From Pseudonocardiales bacterium (GTDB taxonomy: Bacteria; Actinomycetota; Actinomycetes; Mycobacteriales; Pseudonocardiaceae): 64,000 bases of DNA. The DNA is taken from positions 62,001 through 126,000 of the forward strand of contig JAHEXI010000003.1 in NCBI GenBank assembly GCA_023252195.1, given 5' to 3'. Each line of letters opens with the position of its first letter. Within the stretch, counting starts at the first letter, position 1. Positions 17,746 through 25,697 of the stretch are shown in pieces. A model generated the notes under the pieces. That model was given only the letters and a program-made list of their open reading frames with translations. It was not told the origin of the DNA and did not search any database. The position numbers and the translations under genes are program-made.

Positions 17746-17770
17746 GATGGTCATTCGGCTCCGAATGGCG
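17711..17770. repeat. 18-bp direct repeat with internal palindrome
   Basis: ATTCGGCTCCGAATGGCG occurs at 17711-17728 and again at 17753-17770, 42 bp apart and identical. Each copy contains the palindrome ATTCGG-CT-CCGAAT. The first copy is in the fchA tail and the second is just before the lysyl-tRNA synthetase remnant, so the pair flanks the end of the operon. Confidence 0.85.
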
Positions 17771-17774
17771 CAGT

Positions 17775-17897
17775 GTGGTGCGGGCGGCTGATGCCGTGAT
17801 CGATCATGCACACCGTTCTAATGCGAAGCAGTTGGGTGTGAAGCAGATCGTGCGCGCATCGGGCGTGTCCCCGTCGGGGCCTATCCATCTCGGCAAC
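17775..17897 (+). pseudogene. 5' remnant of a class I lysyl-tRNA synthetase gene
   Basis: The plus strand reads VVRAADAVIDHAHRS, then IVRASGVSPSGPIHLGN. This is the N-terminal 40 residues of archaeal-type (class I) LysRS, including the HIGH-equivalent PIHLGN that binds ATP. After HLGN the similarity stops abruptly at about 17897, where the sequence becomes the truncated end of a minus-strand membrane-protein gene. No start codon of its own is evident. It is a dead fragment and probably marks a deletion or rearrangement. Confidence 0.72.
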
Positions 17898-18163
17898 CGT
17901 ACCTTCCCGGCCAGCATCCACAGGCCGACTGCCACGAGCGCAATCATCGGGGTTTGAATCATGTGGAGGACGAACCACCAATGAGGACCGAAATATCCCA
18001 GGCCGTGGAATTGTGGGTTGTAGGGTTCCGGCCGCGAGAGGTACTGGTACATGCCGGGGTCCTGGGTGAACCCCGCCGGGTGGTATAGCTCGATGCCGAG
18101 GGGCGTTGCCGGGGCCACGAAAAGGCACAGCCACCACAACACTCTTCCTCTGACCTCGCTCAA
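17898..18163 (-). pseudogene. Truncated small membrane-protein gene
   Basis: The frame starts with TTG 18163 (GGAGA 8 nt upstream). It encodes a first membrane helix (VLWWLCLFVAPATPLGIELY), a luminal-looking stretch rich in Tyr, Pro and Gly (GMYQYLSRPEPYNP), and a second helix (WWFVLHMIQTPMIALVAVGLW). After LAGKV the frame runs antisense through the LysRS remnant and stops at 17804, adding about 30 unrelated residues. The gene therefore looks cut at the same breakpoint. It lies upstream-to-downstream of nothing on its strand and its family is not recognised. Confidence 0.55.
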
Positions 18164-18201
18164 TGCTGTTATCTCCTGTCTTCCAAGGCGGCGCCTGAAA
18201 A

Positions 18202-19401
18202 TCAGTGCTCGTGGGCGATGGGGACGCGCAGTCGCAGCACGGTTCCGCGGCCGGGGGCGCTGTCCGTGGTGAGCTGCCCTCCCAGCAGCTCCGCGCGCTG
18301 CTGTATGCCGGGCAGGCCGTAACCCACCGGTCCGGTTGGCTTGGTAGTGGTGGCCGGGTCGAAACCGACACCGTCGTCGGAGATCTCGAGCACGACCGCG
18401 CCGGGCGCCGCCGAAAGCCGCAGCTGCACATGCGCAGCCCGGGCGTGCTTCGTCACGTTCTGCAACGCCTCTTGAGCGATCCGGTAAATCGCGGTCTCAG
18501 CGTGTTCGGGAAGGTCGGTCATCACGGTGTCCACTGCGACGTTGGGAAGCGGGATGGAACGCGCAAGGCTCTCCAGGCTGGCGGCCAGCCCGAGGTCATC
18601 GAGCACCGGCGGGCGCAGTCCGGCGATGGCGTGCCGGGTCTCGTCCAGCGCTCCCGCGGCGAGCTCCTGAGCACGCGCGATCTGCTCGGCGGCGCTGGCT
18701 GAGTCCGAGGCGGCCACCGCGTCCGCCGCCGCGGAAAGGTGAAAGGACAGGCTGACGATGCGCTGGCTGATCCCGTCGTGGATCTCACCGGCGAGCCTGC
18801 GTCGCTCGGTTTCGCCCAGCAGCACGATCTGCTCGGCGAACCGCTCCATCGCCTCCTCCCGCGCAGCGAGCTTGCTTTGCAGGCTGGCGTTCTCGATGGC
18901 TCCGGCCATCAGACCCGCCACCGTGCTCAGCAGCTCGACGTCGGCCTTGGTGAATTCGCGACGGTCGCGGGTATGCACGTTGAGCACTCCAACGAGATCG
19001 CCTGGCCGAGTGATGATCGGCACCGAGGCCATCGACGTGAAGTCCTCGCCACGCAGCTCGGGGATGTAGAGGTAGCGCGGATCTGCGCGCTTGTTATCGG
19101 TGATCACCGCGGGTTCGCAGTGTGCGGCGACCCACCCGGACACCCCATCGCCCACCGGCACCTCGATCCGTCGGGCGAACTGATCGAACGGGGGGGTGGC
19201 GCCGCGCAGCTGCAACCGTCCCCCCGGCTCGTCGAGCAGGTGCACGAAGCAGACGTCGGTAGAAGTGGTCTCGGTGATCAGATCAGCCACTCGCTGGACG
19301 ACCCGGTCGAGATCAAGGCCCGCCGACAAGATCTCGATCACGCGATGGAGCAGCTGGGCATCCGAATCGGCGTCAGCCAGGCCCAGCCGCGAGTGGATCA
19401 T
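18202..19401 (-). CDS. GAF-domain sensor histidine kinase (NarX/DegS-type)
   Basis: The protein has 399 residues. A GAF domain spans about 20-170, HisKA_3 about 195-260 with phosphoacceptor H208 in EIHDGISQRI, and a HATPase_c domain follows (EALQNVTKHARAAHV, then ISDDGVGFD, then GLPGIQQRAELLGG). No membrane segment is present, so it senses a cytoplasmic or diffusible signal. Its ATG overlaps the stop of the response-regulator gene (ATGA). The layout resembles MnoS/MnoR of Mycobacterium smegmatis, which controls alcohol and C1 oxidation; given the adjacent one-carbon operon this is an attractive but unproven parallel. Confidence 0.93.
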   Translation of the reverse strand: MIHSRLGLADADSDAQLLHRVIEILSAGLDLDRVVQRVADLITETTSTDVCFVHLLDEPGGRLQLRGATPPFDQFARRIEVPVGDGVSGWVAAHCEPAVITDNKRADPRYLYIPELRGEDFTSMASVPIITRPGDLVGVLNVHTRDRREFTKADVELLSTVAGLMAGAIENASLQSKLAAREEAMERFAEQIVLLGETERRRLAGEIHDGISQRIVSLSFHLSAAADAVAASDSASAAEQIARAQELAAGALDETRHAIAGLRPPVLDDLGLAASLESLARSIPLPNVAVDTVMTDLPEHAETAIYRIAQEALQNVTKHARAAHVQLRLSAAPGAVVLEISDDGVGFDPATTTKPTGPVGYGLPGIQQRAELLGGQLTTDSAPGRGTVLRLRVPIAHEH

Positions 19402-20063
19402 TGGAAGACTCCCTCGCGCAGCGCCGCGGCGACCGCGCCGGAACGGTCCGGGACGTTGAGCTTGCGATAGATGCCGCGAGCGTGGGTCTTGACGGTCTCC
19501 TCGCTGACGGTCAGGCGCCCGGCGATGGCGCGGTTGGACAGGCCGGCCACCATCAGTGCGAGTACCTCGCTCTCGCGCTGGGTCAGCCCGAGATGCGCCC
19601 CGGGCCAGAACTCTCCGCCGCGCAGATGAGCCACCGACATCGCGACCTTCGTCGCCAGGCTGGGATCGATCAGCACCTCGCCCTGGTAGATGCGCTGCAG
19701 GTGATCCACCAGCTCCGCGCCACGCACCCGCTTGAGCAGGAAGCCAGCCGCGCCCAGCCGTAGCGCCTGGTAGAGGTACTGTTCGTCGTCATAGACGGTG
19801 AGGAACACGACCTTGCAGCGCGGTTGCCGCTTGCGGATCTCCGCGCACAGATCCAGCCCGCTGGAGCCCCGCAACCGGACGTCGAGCAAGGTGATATCGG
19901 GTTCCTGCCCAGTGATGATCTTTAACGCGAGCTCCGGTTCGGTGGCCTCACCGACGATCTCCACCTGCCCGGAATACACAGCTAGCATCGCCCGAAGCCC
20001 GTCGAGCACCATCTGATGGTCATCCACAACAACCACTCGCAACGGGCCAGTCGGCCTGCTCAT
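19398..20063 (-). CDS. NarL/LuxR-family response regulator
   Basis: The 221-residue regulator has a receiver domain with acidic pair VVDDHQ (13-16) and phosphoacceptor D61 (TLLDVRLRG). A LuxR-type helix-turn-helix follows near 160-215 (LTQRESEVLALMVAGLSNRAIAGRLTVSEETVKTH; only LTQRE and EETVKTH are diagnostic). It is the first gene of the pair and the cognate partner of the GAF kinase. It is divergent from the TetR gene, so the 186-bp gap at 20064-20249 probably holds both promoters. Confidence 0.94.
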   Translation of the reverse strand: MSRPTGPLRVVVVDDHQMVLDGLRAMLAVYSGQVEIVGEATEPELALKIITGQEPDITLLDVRLRGSSGLDLCAEIRKRQPRCKVVFLTVYDDEQYLYQALRLGAAGFLLKRVRGAELVDHLQRIYQGEVLIDPSLATKVAMSVAHLRGGEFWPGAHLGLTQRESEVLALMVAGLSNRAIAGRLTVSEETVKTHARGIYRKLNVPDRSGAVAAALREGVFQ

Positions 20064-20249
20064 GGCAACAGCCTACGCACCGTCGGTAGCGGCGCGGGAA
20101 TCAGCGAGGCGGCTGGCAACCGGTGCAGGAAGACATTGAGCGGCGTGCACCTTGGGTCGACAGCACTCGCATGGGCGTCAGATCGACTGCAAGCAGCAAA
20201 CCCAGTGGCAAGTACAATGTGTAAATTGTCCTCCCGAGGGTTGGTCAAA

Positions 20250-20873
20250 GTGCCGCAGATACCCGATAAATCCGCTGCCGAGGTGGTCGTCGTCAGCGTG
20301 GATCCTGAGAGTGGTCGCGAGCGGGTGATGCGCGCGGCGTATGACCTGTTCAGCCGCCAGGGCACCCGCACTGTCGGGGTGGACGCGGTGATCAGTGAAG
20401 CGGGCGTCGCGAAGATGACGCTGTACCGGAACTTCGCCTCCAAAGATGATCTCATCCTCGCCTTCCTCGAGCGTCGCGAAACGCTGTGGACGACGGGTTG
20501 GGTGCGCGCGGAATCCCAACGCCGTGGCGACACGTCGGTGCAGCGCCTGTTGGCCATCTTCGAGATCTTCGGTGAGTGGTTCGCCCAGCCTGACTTCGAG
20601 GGCTGCTCCTTTATTACCACGCTTCTCGAGGTGGCCAACCGGGACAGCGTGGTTCGACAGGCCAGTGTCCTGCACCTGGCGAACATCCGTGGTTATCTAT
20701 GTGAGCTCGCGGCCCAAGCCGGTGTGGCGGACCCTGATGCGTTCGCCCGCCAGTGGCACATTCTGATGAAGGGATCGATCATCGCCGGAGCTGAGGGTGA
20801 CACCCAAGCCGCCGCACGTGCCCGCGAGCTCGGCGTTCTCCTGCTCAATAAGCACGGACTCGCTCCCGAATAA
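20250..20873 (+). CDS. TetR-family transcriptional regulator
   Basis: The 207-residue regulator has a TetR helix-turn-helix near residues 25-70 (TRTVGVDAVISEAGVAKMTLYRNFASKDDLI) and a TetR_C-like ligand domain (WFAQPDFEGCSFITTLLEVA). Start choice is uncertain: GTG 20250 has GAGGG 9 nt upstream, while ATG 20217 adds 11 residues with no clear site. The gene is 32 nt ahead of the homocysteine methyltransferase-MTHFR fusion and on the same strand, so it may control that gene or the divergent two-component pair. Confidence 0.9.
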   Translation: MPQIPDKSAAEVVVVSVDPESGRERVMRAAYDLFSRQGTRTVGVDAVISEAGVAKMTLYRNFASKDDLILAFLERRETLWTTGWVRAESQRRGDTSVQRLLAIFEIFGEWFAQPDFEGCSFITTLLEVANRDSVVRQASVLHLANIRGYLCELAAQAGVADPDAFARQWHILMKGSIIAGAEGDTQAAARARELGVLLLNKHGLAPE

Positions 20874-20905
20874 CTGCCAAGGTTTGGCGACCAGGAGGCG
20901 AGACA

Positions 20906-22780
20906 GTGGATGCACAGCGGCCTCGCACGGTGCTGGCGGAGCTACTCGCCGGCCAGGTGGTGGTCTGCGATGGCGCGATGGGCACGATGCTGCATACCGC
21001 CGGGGTACCACTGGACCGCTCATTACCCGAGCTGAACCTATCGCGTCCGACTTTGGTGCGGGACCTGCATGCCGCGTATGTCAGCGCGGGCGCTCGAATT
21101 CTGCAGACGAATACCTTTGGCGCGAACCGCCTGCGACTCGCCGCAGCGGGGCTGGAGGACAGCGTCTCAGAGATCAACATCGCGGGCGCCCGGCTGGCCC
21201 GGGAGGCAGCCCAGCGCGCTGGGCACCCGGTGCTGGTCGCCGGGTCGGTCGGGCCGGCGGTCAGCGCTCCGGCGGTGCGCCGGGTACCCGCGAGCGTCCG
21301 CGCGGACACGCTACGTGAGCAGATCGCTGCTTTGGGTGACTGGGTTGACCTGCTGATCCTGGAGACTTTCGGCGATCTGGAGTCCCTGGTGCAGGCGGTC
21401 GAGGTAGCCGCGTCGGAGAGTGATCTGCCGGTGATCGCCCAGCTGACTTTCGGCGACGACGGCCGGACGCTGCGCGGCGAGGATCCCGCGGAGGCGGCTG
21501 CCGTGCTCGCCAAGCTGCCGGTGGCAGCACTGGGCGCGAACTGCACGGTCGGTCCCGCCGTCCTGGTGGGTGTGGTCGATGAGCTGGCCCGAGCCACCGA
21601 CCTGCCGATCTCCGTTCAGCCCAATGCCGGCTTGCCCCAACGGCTCGGTAGCCAAATTCGTTATGCGCGCAACGCGGCGTACTTCGCTGACGCCGCACAG
21701 CGATTCGTCGCCGCCGGTGCCACCCTGGTGGGCGGATGCTGCGGGACGACACCCGCCCATGTACGGGCGATATCGCACGCGATCGCCGGGCTGGCTCCGG
21801 CCCGGCGGAGCCCGGCCACGCGCGCTGTGGCGCGGCCTTCCGCACCGACCGGGATCCCGCTGGCGCAGCCGGCTGCTGGCTGGCCCTGGGACGGCGAGCT
21901 GGTCGTCGCCGTCGGGTTGCAGGCTCCCAATGGCCCGCATTTACCGCAGTTCCTGCAGCGGGCCACCACGCTGCGCGCGGCCGGTGCGGGACTACTGGCC
22001 ATCATCGAAGCGGCCCCGCCGGCGGCACGGATCAGCCCGGTTGGCGCCGCCGTGGTGGTCAGCGACCGGGTCGGCAGTGCGGTGTTGTTACCGGTGGAGG
22101 CCGCCGATCGCAACCTCGCCGCCCTGCAGGCCGACATGCTCGGCGCGCACGCCCTTGGGCTGCGGATGGTGGTGTGCCGAACCGGCAGTGTGCGGGTATC
22201 CGGCGACTACCCCAGCGCTGGATCCGGATCGCCCTGGGACGTCGACTCCGTCGGGCTGGTGTCCATGCTCGCCGCGCTCAACGACGGCATCGACTGGCGG
22301 GGTGTCGCCATTGCCGAGCGCACCCGGTTCGTCATCGGTGCCGCGCTGGGCACCGCGGTCAGTAATCTTGCCCATGAGCTGGACAGGGTCGAGGCGAAGC
22401 TGCGCGCCGGGGCGCATTTCCTGGTCACTGACGTGATCTACGACGTCGAGGAGGCGAGCCGGGCGCTCGGCGCACTACGGGCCCGCGGGGTGACCCTTCC
22501 GGTGCTCGCGACGCTGGCGCCTTTCGAAGACATCCAGACCCTGCAACGGCTGTCCTACGAGGTCCCGGAGGGGTCGATCCCGCTGTCTGTGCTAGCTGCC
22601 GCAAAGCGCAACCGGGACAACCCCACAGGGGCCGTCGAGCACGCGGTGGGCGCTGTGGAGAAGTTGCGAAACCTGATCTCCGGTGTCGTGGTGGTCGTAC
22701 CGAGCGGGGCCGACGAGCTGGCGGCGCAGCTGGTCAGCGCCCTGACGGAGCTGCGGTCGCAGTTCGAGGCGAAGCCGTGA
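20906..22780 (+). CDS. Bifunctional homocysteine S-methyltransferase / methylenetetrahydrofolate reductase
   Basis: This is a 624-residue fusion. The N-terminal half (about 10-295) is a zinc homocysteine methyltransferase with CDGAMGTMLHTAG, GANCTVGP and the cysteine pair GGCCGTTPAHV. The C-terminal half (about 330-620) is a MTHFR barrel with GVTLPVLATLAPFEDIQTLQ (a late MTHFR segment). It is the B. subtilis YitJ architecture. GTG 20906 follows AGGAGG by 7 nt. It would make methyl-THF and pass the methyl to homocysteine in one protein, duplicating the metVF and core-MetE functions of the upstream operon. Natural methyl donors for this N-terminal family include S-methylmethionine as well as folate, so the exact reaction is open. 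Confidence 0.93.
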   Translation: MDAQRPRTVLAELLAGQVVVCDGAMGTMLHTAGVPLDRSLPELNLSRPTLVRDLHAAYVSAGARILQTNTFGANRLRLAAAGLEDSVSEINIAGARLAREAAQRAGHPVLVAGSVGPAVSAPAVRRVPASVRADTLREQIAALGDWVDLLILETFGDLESLVQAVEVAASESDLPVIAQLTFGDDGRTLRGEDPAEAAAVLAKLPVAALGANCTVGPAVLVGVVDELARATDLPISVQPNAGLPQRLGSQIRYARNAAYFADAAQRFVAAGATLVGGCCGTTPAHVRAISHAIAGLAPARRSPATRAVARPSAPTGIPLAQPAAGWPWDGELVVAVGLQAPNGPHLPQFLQRATTLRAAGAGLLAIIEAAPPAARISPVGAAVVVSDRVGSAVLLPVEAADRNLAALQADMLGAHALGLRMVVCRTGSVRVSGDYPSAGSGSPWDVDSVGLVSMLAALNDGIDWRGVAIAERTRFVIGAALGTAVSNLAHELDRVEAKLRAGAHFLVTDVIYDVEEASRALGALRARGVTLPVLATLAPFEDIQTLQRLSYEVPEGSIPLSVLAAAKRNRDNPTGAVEHAVGAVEKLRNLISGVVVVVPSGADELAAQLVSALTELRSQFEAKP

Positions 22781-24051
22781 CCAGCGCGGGGGCCTACGAT
22801 CCGGTTCCCGATCGGGGCGCCGCCGCCGACCACAGCGGCCTGTCCCGGGAGAATTCGATCTACCGGCGGACCATGGCGGTCTGCGACGAGTTGGCTGACG
22901 CGGCGTTGAGCGGGGCAGACCCGGTCCGGCTCACCGAGGTGTTCGCCCGGTTGGTGGGCAAGCGAATCGTGTTGCTGGACACCGGATTCCGGCTGCGGGC
23001 CCAGGCCGGCGGGTCGGGTTCGTTGCAGGGACTGCGATGGAACCGCACCGATCCCAGCGTCGACCGGCTTCTGCGCGCCCTGGAAGCCGCGCGGCGGCCG
23101 CTGCGGATTCCGGCGATCCCCGGCTCGTTGCTGGACCAGGCCTGCTTGGTGACCCCCGTCGTCGTCCGCGAGACCATCCTGGGATACCTGCTGGTGCTCG
23201 ATGAGGGGCCCGCGGCCAGCGGCTACGGGGTAGCGCCCGACGACGCGGAGTTCCTCACCAGCACCTACGCGGCCACCCTGTTCGCGTTGACGCTGGCCCA
23301 CGAGCAGACCAGTGCCGAGTTGGACCTGCGCTACCGCAGTAGCGTGGTCGACGCCCTGGTCTCGGGCCATTTTCTGGACGCCCAGGATGCTCGGCGAAAG
23401 GCCCGCTCGCTGGGTCTGCGTGATGACGCCGTGATGCGCATCGCGATGCTGCGCCCGGCGCCGTCGGAGCTGGACTGGGCGCAGCGGATCGGGTCGATAT
23501 TGCCGGGTGCGGCCGCCGCGCAGCGCGACGGCGCCCTGGTAATGATCGTCCCGGGTGATCCCAGTGCTACCGCATTCGCGGCACTGTGCCAGCTATTCCA
23601 GAACGCCACCTGCGGGGTGAGCGAGCAGGTGGACTCCCCGGAGCTGGTTCCTCGTGGGGTGCGCCAAGCCGAGCGGGCGATCGATCTCGGGCTGCGGCTG
23701 GGTCGGGCTGGGCAGCTCGTCCGCTACGACGAGCTGGGCATCTATCGGCTGCTGTGCACGATCGGCGATATGCAGCAGTTGATGGGTTTCGCTCGCGGCG
23801 TCCTCGGGTCGTTGCTGGACTACGACACCGAGCACCGCACCGAGTTGGTGCACACCCTGTCGGTGTACTTACATCACCACGGCAGCCACAAGCAGTCTGC
23901 CCGGATGCTGCATCTGCACACCAACACCGTCGCCTACCGTGTCGCCCGCATCGAGTCGATCACCGGACTTGCTCTAGGTGATCCGGATGACCGGCTGGTC
24001 GCTCACGTCGCAGTGAAAATCATCGAGTCCCAGGGTTCCGCAGTGCTCTGA
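22777..24051 (+). CDS. PucR-type transcriptional regulator
   Basis: The 424-residue protein has a central sensing region with GAF-like features and a C-terminal HTH_30 domain (HGSHKQSARMLHLHTNTVAYRV, near 365-385), as in PucR/CdaR regulators. GTG 22777 overlaps the stop of the methyltransferase-MTHFR gene, so the regulator is co-translated with it. PucR regulators typically sense purine-breakdown products or small metabolites; a link to adenosine or methionine flux is inference from position. Confidence 0.9.
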   Translation: MTSAGAYDPVPDRGAAADHSGLSRENSIYRRTMAVCDELADAALSGADPVRLTEVFARLVGKRIVLLDTGFRLRAQAGGSGSLQGLRWNRTDPSVDRLLRALEAARRPLRIPAIPGSLLDQACLVTPVVVRETILGYLLVLDEGPAASGYGVAPDDAEFLTSTYAATLFALTLAHEQTSAELDLRYRSSVVDALVSGHFLDAQDARRKARSLGLRDDAVMRIAMLRPAPSELDWAQRIGSILPGAAAAQRDGALVMIVPGDPSATAFAALCQLFQNATCGVSEQVDSPELVPRGVRQAERAIDLGLRLGRAGQLVRYDELGIYRLLCTIGDMQQLMGFARGVLGSLLDYDTEHRTELVHTLSVYLHHHGSHKQSARMLHLHTNTVAYRVARIESITGLALGDPDDRLVAHVAVKIIESQGSAVL

Positions 24052-24099
24052 GCCTCCCGAACAGTGGGTCTGGTCGATACGTGACGGGTGGGCCGATGC

Positions 24100-24354
24100 T
24101 CAGTGGTGTTGGGGGCGCAGGGAGCCGATTACCAGTAGCAGGCCGACGAGCAGTGCCAACGCGGCGAGGACCCAGCGGCCGTCCACGTCGGGCAGCCACG
24201 TGACGCCGCCGAGCAGCGCGGTCGTTGCGACCCCCAGCGAGCCCAGCCCGGCGACCAACGTGAGCAGGTCCGGCCCGCGCCGGGCGGTCAGTGTCGGTGC
24301 CTCGTCGTCGGGATGCGGTCCTGGGACAGTCTCGGGGTTGGTATCCTCATTCAT
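24100..24354 (-). CDS. Small two-helix membrane protein
   Basis: The product has 84 residues. An acidic soluble N-terminus (MNEDTNPETVPGPHPDDE) precedes two hydrophobic segments (LLTLVAGLGSLGVATTALLG and WVLAALALLVGLLLVIGSL). Its ATG overlaps the stop of the PspC/LiaF gene (ATGA), so it is the second gene of that operon. Function is unknown, presumably part of the envelope-stress module. Confidence 0.85.
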   Translation of the reverse strand: MNEDTNPETVPGPHPDDEAPTLTARRGPDLLTLVAGLGSLGVATTALLGGVTWLPDVDGRWVLAALALLVGLLLVIGSLRPQHH

Positions 24355-25571
24355 GCTTCGCGCTCCACGTGTATTTCGCCGACGCCGGAGTGCACGTCGA
24401 GAATCACTTTGCCACCGCCGGGACCGTCGAGTCCGTTGTCGGTGATGTCCACCCGGTTAGTGCTGGTCTGGCCAAGGCAGTCGACCTGCCCGACCTGGGT
24501 CTGGCAGCTCACCTGGGCATCGATGTTCGGGGGCAGCAAAACGTGAGTCTCCCCGATCCCCACATTGACGCTGGTCCGCACGGTCTGGCCGGGGGCCAAC
24601 CGTAGCCCGGTGAGATCCAGCCGGCCGTTGCCCACGGTGACCGCATAACGCGGCTGGAGCTCGGCGGAGGTGACCGGGTCCCAGTAGCTACCGCCGACCT
24701 TGAAGCCAGCGGCTGGTGCGGCGTGCAGCACCCAGGTGAGCAGAGCCAGCGGGATGGCGATAAGGACCAGTCCCCGACCGCTCTGCATGAAGGCGCCCAC
24801 GACCAGGCCGAGCCCGACGACACCCAACAGCATTGCGGCGATCCCGGCGGCCGAGAGCCCAGGCGCGAATGCCAGGGCGATGCCGCCAGTCAGCAGCGCG
24901 AGCCCGAGCGTAATCGGAGTGACCTTGGATCGAACACCCTGCGGTGGGGCGGGCAGCGGCGGCGCGGCGGGTTCCGGTAGATCCCAGGCGAACGGTGCAG
25001 CGCCCAGCGGGTCCCACGCCGGTGGAGCAGGCTGATCGGTCGCTGTGCCGGTGACCGGTGGCGCCGCAGCTGTGGCCGTAGCTGGGGTCGCGGCCGTTGC
25101 GGGTTCGGCCGGGGCCAGCGCCGCGGAGGCTGTCGGCTGCGCCCCCGGAATCTCACCCAAGGCGGCCCGAGAGCGGTGCAGGAGCACCAGCGCGCCCAAC
25201 GCAACGAGGAGTCCCAGCACACCGGACGCGCGGCCGCTGAGCACTGCCGTGGTCGCCAGAAGCAGAAGCAGAACGAGCACGACGGTCAGCGCTGCGGACA
25301 TCGAGCTGCGCCCTCGTCGCAACATTCGCTCGGCGCCGGAGGCCGGGTCACCCTCGGCCGGCAGCAGCAGCCAGCCCAGCAGGTACAGCAGCACTCCGGA
25401 ACCACCGAACACGGTGGCCACCACGAATGCCACCCGAACCAGCACCGGGTCGATGGCATACCGCCGGCCGATCGCCGCCGCGACGCCGGCGACCTTCCGA
25501 TCGTCGGTTCGCCGGCGCGGCCTGGTGGCCCAGAGGTCCCGTACCGTGTCCTGCACCTTGATGTCGCTCAC
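24351..25571 (-). CDS. PspC and LiaF-like envelope stress membrane protein
   Basis: The protein has 406 residues. The PspC domain (about 15-75) shows RKVAGVAAAIGRRYAIDPVL and a membrane helix. More helices follow, then an Ala/Pro-rich linker, a four-helix region and a C-terminal LiaF-type beta domain (VNVGIGETHVLLPPNIDAQV, DVHSGVGEIHVE). In actinobacteria such proteins sit at the membrane and inhibit the adjacent two-component system until stress. It is divergently transcribed from exactly such a system at 25698. Confidence 0.92.
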   Translation of the reverse strand: MSDIKVQDTVRDLWATRPRRRTDDRKVAGVAAAIGRRYAIDPVLVRVAFVVATVFGGSGVLLYLLGWLLLPAEGDPASGAERMLRRGRSSMSAALTVVLVLLLLLATTAVLSGRASGVLGLLVALGALVLLHRSRAALGEIPGAQPTASAALAPAEPATAATPATATAAAPPVTGTATDQPAPPAWDPLGAAPFAWDLPEPAAPPLPAPPQGVRSKVTPITLGLALLTGGIALAFAPGLSAAGIAAMLLGVVGLGLVVGAFMQSGRGLVLIAIPLALLTWVLHAAPAAGFKVGGSYWDPVTSAELQPRYAVTVGNGRLDLTGLRLAPGQTVRTSVNVGIGETHVLLPPNIDAQVSCQTQVGQVDCLGQTSTNRVDITDNGLDGPGGGKVILDVHSGVGEIHVEREA

Positions 25572-25606
25572 GTCGTTGAGCCTGACGTTGAGCGACGGTG
25601 AGCACC

Positions 25607-25624
25607 ATCAGGGGTCACCCTGAT
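25607..25624. promoter_or_regulatory. Putative response-regulator operator between the divergent stress genes
   Basis: ATCAGGG-GTCA-CCCTGAT is a perfect 7-bp inverted repeat with a 4-nt spacer, in the 126-bp region shared by the PspC/LiaF gene and the kinase gene. A second palindrome GGGTCGACCC and the half-site ACCCCTG lie 25-50 bp further right. The layout suits a dimeric LuxR-type regulator controlling both directions, most simply the regulator encoded at 26987. Confidence 0.4.
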
Positions 25625-25697
25625 CCGCCCCGGATTGGGGGGACACCGGGGTCGACCCTGATACCCCTGGCATCACCGCGCGTGTGACCATGACTAC

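Noticed and set aside
17694-17957. A functional small lysyl-tRNA synthetase-like gene
   Set aside because: Only about 40 residues resemble LysRS, and all catalytic parts after HLGN are missing.
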